Positions 34,054-44,914 of a DNA stretch of 64,000 bases are shown here, piece after piece. The notes beneath the pieces are model-generated. The model was not told where the DNA came from, searched no databases, and saw nothing but the letters and a program-made list of their open reading frames with translations. A program made the position numbers and the translations under genes. The stretch is from Aphanomyces cochlioides. Lineage: Eukaryota > Oomycota > Saprolegniomycetes > Saprolegniales > Verrucalvaceae. The stretch covers positions 682,001-746,000 of the forward strand of contig JAHQRK010000003.1 in the NCBI GenBank assembly GCA_019828595.1, in the 5' to 3' direction. Numbering within the stretch: position 1 is the first letter of the stretch; every line of letters starts with the position of its first letter.

Positions 34054-35698
34054 TTATTTGGCATTGGCGAGCGCGCGCACAGCATCAAGGCCAATGCGAA
34101 TGGTCTCTTTGTCAGAGACCTCCTTGTCTTCCCAAATGCCGAGCGACAGTCGGCAGATGACCTCGATGTATTCGGTGAACACAAGGAGCTGCTTCTCCGC
34201 GTCTTTAATCTCCTTCATACCAATGAAGCACTGCTGAATGGCCTGGAATAATGCTGGCAATCAGCGCAATCAAGAAATGTCTACCTCGTCAAACAATTGT
34301 TCGTGGCGGTCGCTATCACCCGTGCAAAGGATGCCGCTGTCTTGAATGAGCGAACGAAAGTCCGAGACGCAAAGGACTCGAGAACTCGACTTGCTATCGT
34401 CGATATGTTGTGAGCTTGTGACCAAGAGGGAAGCTTACTGTTTGATCGAGGCGTACTTGTCATAAACCTTGGCCAACTTGGGCTTTGCCTCTTGGAACAT
34501 GGCCAAGATGGCCTAGATGCAATTGAGGTCCCAAAGGATTTAGAAGTAGGTCATACGTCAGAATGGAACGTGTCTCTGAAAGGACCTGACGTAAGGCGCA
34601 AGCATGCAGGTTTGATGTTTTCTTTGAGTGCTTTCTCCAGCGCAGCTGCGAATGGAATGTCGTCGCCATAGGTTTTGTTGTAAGTGACAACAACTCGAAT
34701 AAAAGTTTGGATGAAACCAGCACGAGTAAGGGCCAATGCCGAGGTGTCTCCAGCACTCACTTGGCCCACGACCTTGTCAATCAAATTTGCATCCTTGATG
34801 TAGTGCATGAGGGAAGATTCGTGCACAAAGTGGCTAAATTCAATGGCACTCATGCTAGGGAGATCACGATGAGAAGGTAGTTTAGACTACAGCGTACGCG
34901 TAAGAGTCTTCGCCAAATCCAAGGCTGTAGTGCTTGTAAATGGCGACAAGACAGTCGTAGTACTTGAGTAAAATGTCCTCGACGTCGTCCTATCAGTATC
35001 ACATTAGACTTAGCCTTAATGTACTTCGCCACCTTGTCCCTCTGTTCATTGACAAAGTCATCCAGCTTGAGGAAAGTCAAATCGTGATAAAATGCGCTCT
35101 CTAGTTCATCTTGGGAAATGAATTGTCCCGACTTGATGTGGTTGGCATGGAATGCGGTCGAATATCCAAGCATGTCGCTGTAGATGCCATTGTTGGGCTG
35201 TACGCTTTCCTTTTCATCTTCATTCCCTTCGTCTCCGTCTGTGACAATATCGTGGACATTGCTGTCTTTCGAGAATGCCGATATGGCCCATGGTGTCAAT
35301 TGAGGCACGCCAATTTCGTCCACTGGAACTTCATGCTACAAAGCACGACGCCCTCAAAAGCTGATGGTCCAACGCTTCATACCTGAAGCACAATTGTTAT
35401 TGTTTCGTTCTCTCGGCAACATTCTACAATGCGAGACCAAGGACTCATGAGCTCGCCTTCAGACTAGACAAGCGGCATTTGAATCCACACAAGGTAGGTT
35501 CAAACTTACATTGCGGACTTCGCTTGGGAGATAGAATCCATTTTTCGAATGGGCGTCTTCCCGCGTTCGACAACGACCATGCGGTAGCATGAGGGCATAT
35601 CTTTGTGCAGCAACCAGTCCAAGCCACTTGATGCTCTGCATTCCTTCGCCGCACGCGACAGGAAAAGACAGGCCATGGACCGCCAGTGTCACTTGCAT
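34054..35698 (-). CDS. Unknown helical protein
   Basis: Eight exons on the minus strand (35510-35698, 35383-35463, 35033-35335, 34898-34989, 34557-34854, 34439-34512, 34285-34393, 34054-34242) join in phase to 444 aa. The N-terminus reads MQVTLAVHGLSFPVACGEGM, followed by an acidic linker and a mainly helical body. Two segments (DDVEDILLKYYDCLVAIYKH; MSAIEFSHFVHESSLMHYI) look like a degenerate EF-hand-type pair, but calcium-binding loops are not evident. The stop is only 17 bp from the convergent PH-domain gene. The start is divergent from Gemin5 with a 143-bp shared promoter, so co-expression is possible. No family name can be given. Confidence 0.7.
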
Positions 35699-35841
35699 GA
35701 GCAAGCAGTTTCTTGATTTTGACCTTGAAACTGTTCAAGCTGGAAAAGACATTCTAATATAATTGGTCAAAATGTTGGATTTATTGGCCAATCATACGTC
35801 TTCATTGGCTCTACCCCATCATTTGAAAATTTACCACAAAG
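35699..35841. promoter_or_regulatory. Bidirectional promoter with four CCAAT boxes
   Basis: A 143-bp gap between divergent start codons contains ATTGG at 35762-35766, 35783-35787 and 35804-35808, plus CCAAT at 35788-35792. The middle pair forms the palindrome ATTGGCCAAT. CCAAT boxes are bound by NF-Y in eukaryotes; function here is inferred from position and density. Confidence 0.6.
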
Positions 35842-38800
35842 ATGGTAGTTGGCGACGCGCTCCTTCTAGGAAGTGGAAATTGGTTCGGCTCCCAGGTAAA
35901 GCAGCGTCCTCGTATTAGAAAGAAAGAATGCCGACGTGTTGTGCTGTAGATGGTAGCTTGGGGGCGACCCCTTGATGGATCAAACACGTATTACTTTGCG
36001 TACACAACGAAATCCTACATTGCGCTCTACCAGGTAGACCTTTCTACAATTTGTCGAATGCTCATGGGCGTACTAGGTGGAGAAGTTGCCAGATGTAAGT
36101 ATTTCGTATGGACAAAGAAGTGTGAAGCAATAGTCATGTAGGACACACTGTCGCAGCCACGGTTTGTCGCTGACTTTCGATGCGGTAAAACATCCAAGCG
36201 CACTTCATGTGTGACGTTTATCTACGACGCACTCAACGAATTGCTTCTTGTTTGCGGAGGAGATGATGGATTCGTTCAAGTTTGGTACGCAAGTTGTGAA
36301 TAACTCTACAGCTTCATTACTTGTGTTCATCGCAGGAATATTGCAACATTGCAAATTGTGGACCAGCACAATAGGCACAAAACTGAAGTCTCGGCAGTGT
36401 CTTCGAAGGACAATATTACACTTGTCAGCGGTGATCGAAATGGAACCATTTGTGTTTGGCAGCGAAACAAGTTGGTGAAATGCTTTGGATCTGCATTAAT
36501 GTTGTGATCAGTGGTAGTATTTCCCTATTTGTGCCAATCTCTGGCGATTGCATTTATTCTCTGGAAGTTTGTCCACAAAACCATGAGCACGTATGATATG
36601 GCTATTCGCTACCAATAACCCGATGTCGTTCTGTAGGTGGCTGTCGGCTATCGCAGTGGCAAACTCATACTCATGGATCAAACCACAGGCACAACTTTAA
36701 CTCGCTTCAGAGGTACATATGCATGCAGTAGAGTATACGAAGTCCGTTCTGCTTTCTAGGTCATGACGAAGAAGTTCATGCTGTTCAGTGGAAGCCGGAT
36801 TCAGAGACTCCAATTCTATGCTCATCCTCACGCGACAAAAAGATTCGTGTGTGGAAAGAGGATAATATGCTACACGAATTGGCATTGCCGCAAACTCAAA
36901 AGACCTTGTCAGTGTACCAAACCAGTCGTCTCTGGCTCACATTCTGTTGGATTCCGTCGTCGAAGTTTGAAATCGTGTGCAGCTCATTTACAGGCGAAAT
37001 GTACCGATTTGAGTGGTTTGAGCATAGGACGACGACAATTCGAAGAATGATCGTGTAACATAGGACGGCAAATCAAAAGAAAATCGGTGCGCCAAATTTG
37101 TTCAAGAACAACCATTCTCGGCTCGTGTTCAACATTGCTCCCCTGGTCTTGTCCAACAGGAACGTCATGCTTCTCACGAACTCCATGGATCGAGAAATTC
37201 GATTGACCGTTTTGCGAACCACAACTTGCCATTCGAAGATTATTGGATCAGGGGGATTTGTGAGTTCTGTTAGTCTCAACTGTGAAGGAAACATTGTCGC
37301 TGTCGGAGTTGCTGACTCGACCATACGACTGATAGAAGGGAATGGAAATTCAAAATTTCTCTGGAAAGGTTTCCAAGGAAAAGTGACGACTGTATCTTGG
37401 CATCCACAAGGTAAATACGCTGATATTATTTTGGTTTCATGTTTGATGTCAGTGCCGGCATTACTGGCCTATGGAACAGACGAAGGCCAAATAGGCTTGT
37501 ACAATGTTCAATCGCAGAACCACACACGTTTCAAATCATTTCATCGAGGTTCAGTTCGCCAAGTTGGATGGTATATTCCAGCGACTAAACAAGTAAGACA
37601 ACTTGCTGGAGAAAATGTCAACATTTTGCAGGACACGGCAAGCCTGTGGATGAAGAGTTTGGAATCTGTTAAAGATGGAAGCCTTGATCTTGAAGATGCC
37701 GTCAATTCCCACACTGCATCGACTGCGAGTGAAATGTGGAGTTGTGATGAAAGTGGCGAGTTGTTTATATCCAAACCAGATAGCCCTCAGAATGCGTCGG
37801 CTGCTCTGAATGATCTACTGAAATTATCAAAAGCGACTTGCTTTGCTTGGAGTCCAACGTACGATGTCTTGTGTCTTGGAACTCCAGATGGTAATGTGTA
37901 TGTGTTCGGGCAACAAGAAAATGGATGGAAACGCGGACGTACGTATATGGATCACAAAAAAAATATTACGAGTTTGGCGTTTTCATCGAAGGGAACTCTT
38001 GCTTCAGCCTCTGAAGATGCTACGGTAAAGATGCAACACAAAACAATTCTCTGATATTTCAAATAGATTTGCCTTTATCAAATTGAGAATGGCCATTATG
38101 CTTCAATGAGTCATTGTTTGACTGGCCATGGTGGTCCTGTCACATCTTTACACTGGTCACCATCAGGGGAATATCTTGCCTCGGCTTCCTTTGACACCAC
38201 AGTTCAAGTGTGGCCATTGAATCGCACAACAGGATATAACTTTAGAGGCCATTTGAGTCGTGTTTTGGCCGTCGCTTGGTTAAATGACGAAAAGCTGGTG
38301 AGTGGTGGTGCCGATCAATCAATACGAAAGTGGGCCTTTGAAGACCAAGTAAGTATGCTAGCTTTGAGTTCTGTTACCTTGGCCGAAACAGGAATTCTCC
38401 ATGCCATCGAAGTTGGATGGATCTGAAGAGGTTTCTGTCGCGACCAAGAAAAAGAATAAATCGACCTCCAATTCAATGTTTAAAGAAGCACCATCAGCAG
38501 ACGTTCCGCTCACCACAGCTCTTGATGAAATGAAAGCACAATTCGAGACGGTACATGATAAACAGGTTTACAATGCTGGAAATAAAATAGGATGGAGATT
38601 TTGAAAGTGCAGCCCGCTTGCTCTTCCTTGAAGGTCGTATTGGGGAGGCATTGCGTTTAGTGGCCCAAAACAGTAATCACATTATGTTGGACATGCTTAT
38701 ATAACATCATTTAGGAAAACTAAGTCCACAATGGCTAGCTTATGCACCCCAAGCTGGCATGAATGTTTGGCGAGAATACACACGTTTATATGCCACGCAA

Positions 38801-40170
38801 TGTCGTGAAAAGCGTGAATTTCGCAACGGAGGTTAGGAGTTCAATAGTAACTCCAAAAGTGATCTTCTATGGCATAGCACTCTCATACCTATCAATTGGG
38901 GACGTTTACGCAGCTGTTGAGTGTTTTGTGAAGGGTGAATTGTGGCAAGAAGCTCTCAGTCTAATTGAGCTTCGCTGTGCTCCATCGGATCCAATTCTCC
39001 ACGAAACGACGCTCTTGCATGCCTCTCATTTGCAGAAATTGTACCAGGACTATACTTGTTTGACAAGTTAACATCATTTAGGGAAAAATGGAGCGATGCC
39101 GGTCGTTTGTTTCGATCGATATCGAATCATGAGCAAGCGCTTGTCTGCTTTCTCAAGTGTGATGACACACTGGGTTGTGCACTAGAGCTGATGACATCTG
39201 AATCCTGTTCCTTGGCGACTTACGTGGACATTGCAACTCGGGCCATTCAACTAAATGAATTTAACATTGCACAATCCGCCGTGAACAAATTAACTGACCA
39301 CAAAGCTGAGCAATTTGTCCTCCAGGCATTTTTGCACTATGTCGACAAAATCGACAATTTTGAGCCACTGCCATCTGCAAATTGGCCCTCTCCGAGTGCA
39401 AGTGAGCTATGGGATAAACTGCGGGAAAACGACCTCTTGAAAGAGTGGCCGGCAATCTTGCAAGACGCGTTGCAAGAATGTAAACCTGCTTCTGAAGTCT
39501 TTTGGTCGAGCATGATTCCTCTTGTTCAAACTCTCGGTGACTCGCTGGACGAAGTTGAGACTATCCTGGCTGGAAAAATCGACGACACTTTGGCACCATT
39601 GCATCGCGTAGCAGCAACCATCTTTGACCTAATTTGTTTAATTTTTCTGTCGTAGATCAAACCAGTTCAATTTCGAATTGTGAAGAGCATTTGCCAAATG
39701 AGCATCGAGCTGGTCCAAGATTATTTAATCGCGGCACTTGAAACTTGGAGTGCTTGCTTGACGTATGTATCAGAAGCAACTGTGGACAATCAGGTGCGTT
39801 AAAACCGAGCAAAACTGTGAACTGATCTGATATGAAGACGAAACTTTTCGCTACCTGCAGTCTTGTTTTTCCCTTCGGTGTGACGACAACACCGCCCACT
39901 GTCGGGGAACTTGAAACAGACGTCGCCAATGTGACCGAGCTATGGGCCAAGTTCTTTCTTCATCAATGCATTGGATTTTGCCGATATCTCAGCGTTGATC
40001 CAAAGACGAACTTGCATGCACGTCAAGAAGCATTGCTCCTCCTCATCGAAAAAATTAACAAATGGCTGCCAATTTCAGAGCTTCAAGAACTTGGGGAATC
40101 CGTCCTCCAAGCAGCACAAATGGCGCGGAATGACCTCTCCTTGCTGTACCATCAACTCAAAGACATGTAG
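35842..40170 (+). CDS. GEMIN5: Gemin5-like WD-repeat protein
   Basis: Orthologue of Gemin5, the snRNA-recognition subunit of the SMN complex, also linked to translation control. The model starts MVVGDALLLGSGNWFGSQ and runs through about 15 short introns to TAG at 40168-40170. The N-terminal two-thirds is a double WD40 propeller; clear blocks are DCIYSLEVCPQNHEHVAVGY, RFRGHDEEVHAVQW, CSSSRDKKIRVWKED, LVFNIAPLVLSNRNVMLLTN and HPQ-intron-LLAYGTDEGQIGLYNV, each matching the order in animal Gemin5. The C-terminal part is helical/TPR-like (LEGRIGEALRLVAQN; WLAYAPQAGMNVWREYTRLY) and corresponds to the dimerisation region. Individual splice sites in the second half are less certain than the identity. 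The protein is shorter than the human 1508 aa. Confidence 0.88.
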
Positions 40171-40257
40171 AAGCTCTGGCCGCGTCAATACATGTTTATT
40201 ATACAACGTTATTGAGGTAATATGAAATAAATCGGGGTTTGCGACGCTCTGTCCCAC

Positions 40258-42804
40258 CTAGCCGTCTAATATCGAGTTCATGAAGCTTTCTTCATCCTGA
40301 CTCAAGATCGAGTCACCCCGTGGCGTCCAGTCCATTGCACCACCATCATCGTCTAAAGCTTTACCTCCAGCCACTGGCGCACTTGATAAAAGACGACGTG
40401 AGGCTGTGACTTCACCCAGTCCAGCGCCAAGAGAAGCCGGGGGCTGCGTTACAGTGGCAGGACGATCGACTGTCGGTGGCTCAACATCGACAAAGTTCTT
40501 CTCGAGTTCTTTGAGCGTGGAAGGCTTGATGTCTTTGAGGCGCTGCAGCACCTTAGCCTTGCCAATCAATCGTTGTGTACACAGAGCAACATCCATAGCA
40601 CTCCTGCGGACTTTCTCGTTCGAATGAGCTAATCCAGTGGCAACGGCATTCAGGACAAGAGTCGAGTTGATGTTGATGCCAGGCACGTTGTTAGCAGGAT
40701 CGGTAGTGAGACCAAACTCTGGCACAAGAAGACGCAAGACGTGCATTTGAACGAGAGGTTCTGCTTCTTTGGCAAAGACACAAGCGATGACACATGCCAT
40801 AGTGTGTACACTGAGGCGTGCAAGTTTGAGGATACACCGACAACTGCCTTTGGACGTACGATTGTTGGGCTTTTGCATCCCGACGAGGAGGCGCATGATG
40901 GATTGAATCGTGAGATCTTTCACAGGTGTGTCCCGCCAGTCGACGTGTGGTCCGTAGATTTTAACGAGCGTTGCGTAGAAATCGATGGCTTGATTCACGA
41001 CGGGGGCGATCGAGTCATTGAGCGTGTGATGGATCAAAGCATTGTACGCAACGTATTGGCGCTGCGTCTGGCTTCCAAGAGTTGGTTTCACGTCGCGAAG
41101 ATCCGATTTGTGCTCCTCAACCGCTTTTTCAATGTCAACAAGAGCTTCTTTCCGGTCGCTCCACGTCTTGCTCTCAAGCTTTCGCCACGCAACGGGTCCT
41201 GCTATTGCCTCCGCTTCCTTCATCGCCGTCGCCAGTAGAGTGGTGACACTCGCGTCATCCTCCTTGGGGACTTCCCACAGCTCAATCTTTTCCTCTGGCT
41301 CTGCTGGTTCAGACTGGTTGGTGGACGCACTACTGGCAGCGACTTGACTTGATTTTATTTCTTCGACGCGGCGCTGGAGCACCTTGACCATTGCAGGTTT
41401 GAGACCAGCAATGGACTCCAGAGCGGCGGTCGGATCGGGACATTGCACGATGGCGTTTGCAGCCACATCTAGAGCCAATTTACGAGTTTTTTCGTCTGAG
41501 ATTTTTAGCGCTGGCACTGTCCACGCGAGGACGCGATCAATGCCAACCTCGCCGTAGCCGATGTCCGCCACCAGATCGTGAATTAGCTCAAGGCGCGATT
41601 TGTCGAGCGGCTCAGCGTCAAAACTAGAGAGAAGCGATGTCAAGGCTTGGAGTCTCGGAGCTTTGGCTAGTCGAATGAGCCCTTGAATGGCTTCGCGCTG
41701 CGTGCGTTTGTTGGAGTCATTGAGCTTCGCAAGAAGAGATGCTTGGAGAGCTGCCACATGCGTTGACAGTGCTGGATATTGCATGAATCGCTTGGATTTT
41801 GCAGCGATCGGAGCAAACACAGTCAAGACATTGTTCAGGCATTCAAGAGAGCAGTACATAACAGGCGCCACGCGATCTGTGACACCGCAATTGATCGCAG
41901 CCAAGGCGGCACTCAACACCGCTGCAGGCTGTGGGTTGTTTGACGACGGATCCATTTTCTTGACGAAGTGTGAAATCGCGTCGAAACCATCTTGACGATC
42001 ACCCCACGGATCAGCGCCAAGGAGACGAGCGACGCGTTCACCAAAGACAGTCGTAATGGCAGCCCCTGCGTCAAAGTCATGTTCAGTTTTAACTTCAGGG
42101 GCATCGGCAGCTTTAGAATCGGCAGGCTCGGAGACAACCGCTGATGCCGACGCTAGGATCGGTGCGTTTTCAAGGCTTGACAGAGCGCGAGTCTTCTTGA
42201 TTGGTTTCAATGGTTCCTCTAATGTGCTGGAAACTGGAGGCACAAGTCGTTCCAGGGCGTGGACGCTATTACGCTTCATGGGCGAAGGACACAAGTTTTC
42301 CGTCGATCGACGGGTCTCAGGAGGTTGAATTAGATTGTCCGGGGCGAAAGATTGAGTTGGCGAGTTTGAGGGCTCTTCTTTGGGATGAAATGGGTTGGAT
42401 TTTTTTGGCGACGGATGCGTCGCCAGTTTGGATGGAGACTTGCCGACGACTACGAGGTCTCCAATCGCTGGCGAGTGAGCAACATCGTCTTGGGTTGATT
42501 CTTCATTGTTTTCAGAATCGTCGCGCGGCTCAACGGAGTCGTTTCCAGTGTCATCACCAGCGATGTCCAGATCGTCATGGTGCTCCAAATCCGTTGACGA
42601 CTCTAGTCGAGGGGTGGAGCTGCAATTACTACCTTGGTTGCACAGATCAGCTTGAGAAGGAGCGGCATCAAGGGATGGCGAGAGGTCGCCCTCGTTTGGC
42701 GCAGTGTCTTTCTTCTTCGAGCCACCTAAAGTTGTCGAGATCTTGGACTTGAGTCGCCCCATCATGCCTGGCTTCTTGTCCTCTTTTGCTACTACAGTCG
42801 GCAT
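40258..42804 (-). CDS. TOG/HEAT-array protein
   Basis: Single-exon 848-residue protein. The N-terminus is disordered, with Lys/Ser/Pro-rich stretches (GMMGRLKSKISTTLGGSKKK). Two HEAT-repeat arrays resemble TOG domains: the first begins PWGDRQDGFDAISHFVKKMD, the second KLESKTWSDRKEALVDIEKA; the Trp-x-x-Arg at the first intra-HEAT loop is the tubulin-contacting feature in TOGs. The end is Pro-rich and closes SQDEESFMNSILDG. TOG proteins (XMAP215, CLASP, TOGARAM, CEP104) control microtubule or ciliary-tip growth; which one this is cannot be decided. The open frame extends upstream from a GTG, but 42804 is the first ATG. Confidence 0.82.
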   Translation of the reverse strand: MPTVVAKEDKKPGMMGRLKSKISTTLGGSKKKDTAPNEGDLSPSLDAAPSQADLCNQGSNCSSTPRLESSTDLEHHDDLDIAGDDTGNDSVEPRDDSENNEESTQDDVAHSPAIGDLVVVGKSPSKLATHPSPKKSNPFHPKEEPSNSPTQSFAPDNLIQPPETRRSTENLCPSPMKRNSVHALERLVPPVSSTLEEPLKPIKKTRALSSLENAPILASASAVVSEPADSKAADAPEVKTEHDFDAGAAITTVFGERVARLLGADPWGDRQDGFDAISHFVKKMDPSSNNPQPAAVLSAALAAINCGVTDRVAPVMYCSLECLNNVLTVFAPIAAKSKRFMQYPALSTHVAALQASLLAKLNDSNKRTQREAIQGLIRLAKAPRLQALTSLLSSFDAEPLDKSRLELIHDLVADIGYGEVGIDRVLAWTVPALKISDEKTRKLALDVAANAIVQCPDPTAALESIAGLKPAMVKVLQRRVEEIKSSQVAASSASTNQSEPAEPEEKIELWEVPKEDDASVTTLLATAMKEAEAIAGPVAWRKLESKTWSDRKEALVDIEKAVEEHKSDLRDVKPTLGSQTQRQYVAYNALIHHTLNDSIAPVVNQAIDFYATLVKIYGPHVDWRDTPVKDLTIQSIMRLLVGMQKPNNRTSKGSCRCILKLARLSVHTMACVIACVFAKEAEPLVQMHVLRLLVPEFGLTTDPANNVPGININSTLVLNAVATGLAHSNEKVRRSAMDVALCTQRLIGKAKVLQRLKDIKPSTLKELEKNFVDVEPPTVDRPATVTQPPASLGAGLGEVTASRRLLSSAPVAGGKALDDDGGAMDWTPRGDSILSQDEESFMNSILDG

Positions 42805-43523
42805 GCTAGTGTTGAAGAAGAGCGTGAAGGACACGGAGGAATAGATAAGACAGAACTGAAAGCCTTCAGAACTGCACTGTGCGGGGGTTGTGTTCGCCCT
42901 CACGGTGAAACCAACCGATGCTAAGAATACAGCCCAACGATATTGCTCCGAGGTAAAAAAAGAGGGCGACCACGTGAAACTGATCGTTTAGCGTCGCACC
43001 CATTCAGCCACATAGTAAAGCAGCGCACTCCTTCAACGGCTTCGCTTTCCTGTGGGTTATACTCGATGTCCAAGCGGTAGAACTCGTGATGTCGCACTGA
43101 TAGATAATTGTAATGGCATTTATCACATCTGTCCAATATGATTGGCTAATTTTGAAACGGATAAGCATCTGATTGGCTAAATTCAACGTGGTCATCAGCA
43201 GACAAGTCAATTTTTGCCCTGGACAAGCGCAACTCCACGCGGCGGCGACTTCCTCGCCCATTAGAATTCCTCTCTGGACAAGGCAGTCGTGCTAAAATGC
43301 TGTAGATTTTGACGCTTCTCCCTCGGAAGTAGTAGAAGTAACGCAAGCATTGAGAGCCTGTATTGAAAAAGTTACCACAGCTAGCTTCTCGACCTGGAGA
43401 CGGTCGTAAGATTGGCGGCGACAGAGACTTGTTGCATGTTTCAACAGAGACGACGGAGTAAATCATACGCATTGACGGATATGTCACTCAGCCGCGATGA
43501 TCCTTGAGCTGAGTTGACTTCTT
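42805..43523. other. Intergenic, possibly decayed coding sequence
   Basis: About 720 bp with several overlapping minus-strand open pieces that do not join into one frame. CCAAT-type boxes occur at 43132-43136, 43141-43145 and 43172-43176. A piece near 42921-43130 contains CDKCHYNYLSVRHHEFYRLD and looks protein-like. It may be the worn 3' end of the M96-like gene next to it, or an unrelated small gene. Confidence 0.35.
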
Positions 43524-44453
43524 TCATAAGTTGAGGGGGATTTTAAATATGGGATGACGCGTCCGATTTGTCGGACATGGCGTGTTGGAGCATGCGCATT
43601 TCCATGTGAAATGTGCCGCCGGCCAAGAGCGACCTGCCGACATGAGCAGTGTGTGCTCGAAAGGTTTGTAGTTTGAGCTAAAGAAGTCATTCAGGTTGCT
43701 CGTTGGTGGAAGTTCATGGCGGTAAAAGACGCTGTCGGTATTTTGATACAATTGTTGTGTGATCCAGTCCATGCCAACACGGCGGATGTCGGGGTTATGC
43801 GGCAAAGTTACGTTTCTCCATGTCTCTGAGGGAAGCTGCAATGACTGGCCCTATGAATCCATCAGCGTGCAAGTCTAGTAGGCAATGCGTACAATCTTCG
43901 GTGCAAAGATATCATTGACCCACTTGGAGAGCGCTTGGATGACTTGGCTGTTCTTGCGGGTCTTGGTGCGCAAGGCGAGCGTGACATTCTGTTGGATTTC
44001 GTAGTCGTCTTGGAGACCTTGCACCACATCTCTCCATGGCAAGAGCGCCTTGTCGAGCTTCACCCGCAGCTTCTTGGAGAGCATGTTGAGCTCATCTGTC
44101 AATGCTTGTCTCTCTGAGAGATACTGGCGTCGTTTCTCGCGTAGGAGATTCCGATTGTAGACAAGTTTCTGCTCTCGCTTCTAATCGGCGATCTCCATGT
44201 TTCAGACCAAATTCTCAAATAGTGTAATTCCGACTGGATTTGTGAAGATTGTCACAAGCAACTCTCGACCATGACGACAACAAGCGATGGGTGACTCGAT
44301 GGATAACTGACAACAAAGGAAGTGTAGTGCGTCCATCCACGGTAATAATTCAAAGCCAGTAAAGCATCGCCAAAGTTCCCGCGCTCCTCTTTGCAGTCTC
44401 CGTTCGAATGGAGTTGCGGAGTCAGAGCGGCAAGAGAGTGGGTCGTCCACCAT
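43524..44453 (-). CDS. M96-like oomycete protein, short or decayed
   Basis: A partial model on the minus strand joins 44235-44453, 43893-44180 and a last piece from about 43850 to 43524. The middle exon has a basic region and coiled coil (KREQKLVYNRNLLREKRRQY), then LLPWRDVVQGLQDDYEIQQN. The last piece contains TWRNVTLPHNPDIRRVGMDW and ITQQLYQNTDSVFYRHELP. This order (basic/coil, Leu-Pro-Trp block, Trp-Arg-x-Val-Thr-Leu, Asp-Trp-Ile-Thr, Asn-Thr-Asp) resembles the M96 mating-specific family expanded in oomycetes. After that point the reading frame loses the family pattern; a second frame (AGGTFHMEMRMLQHAMSDKS) stays open to 43543. Either an intron was missed or the gene is truncated. Confidence 0.45.
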
Positions 44454-44914
44454 TCTGGTCGCACAATGCTATGGGGGAGCTTAACTGTGTCTGTCTAAAG
44501 CGATCTACTGGTATGATGGATCCCATGGACAGGAAGACACTGAGATGAAGAGGCGATGGCTTTGACATGAGCGATTACGATCCAGCACAAGCAGTCAAGT
44601 GGACAGGTTCAGAAAGACGAGCTTCGACAGTTCTTGGAGAAAACGCAGAGAAACGAATGCCACTGTTCATATCCCGATCGAGAAAGGCAGAGAAGGAGCA
44701 GCGGGCCCTGTCCTCGAATCTGTCGTCGTTGGCGCTCGTAAATATATCGCTCCATATGGAAGGACCATTGAAGTCAGATGCTCGTGTTTGAAATGGCCAT
44801 CGTCAAAGGATCATGTAGCCTCTGCTGAGCATTATAGAGTCCTCCTCATCGACATTTGACGTTCTTTCTTGTGAGGAACCAAGAGGAAGGATATCCACAT
44901 GAAGTTCTCGGTTG
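44454..44914. other. Intergenic without a clear gene
   Basis: About 460 bp between the M96-like model and the end of the MORN gene. Open frames on both strands (for example 44567-44791 plus, and minus-strand pieces with MVLPYGAIYLRAPTT) are not joined by convincing introns. It may include the true 5' exon of the M96-like gene. Confidence 0.35.

Noticed and set aside
43543..43850. Intron with GTCTTT donor inside the M96-like last exon that would give a different C-terminus
   Set aside because: It would remove VFYRHELPP, which fits the expected family pattern; kept only as an alternative in the feature note.
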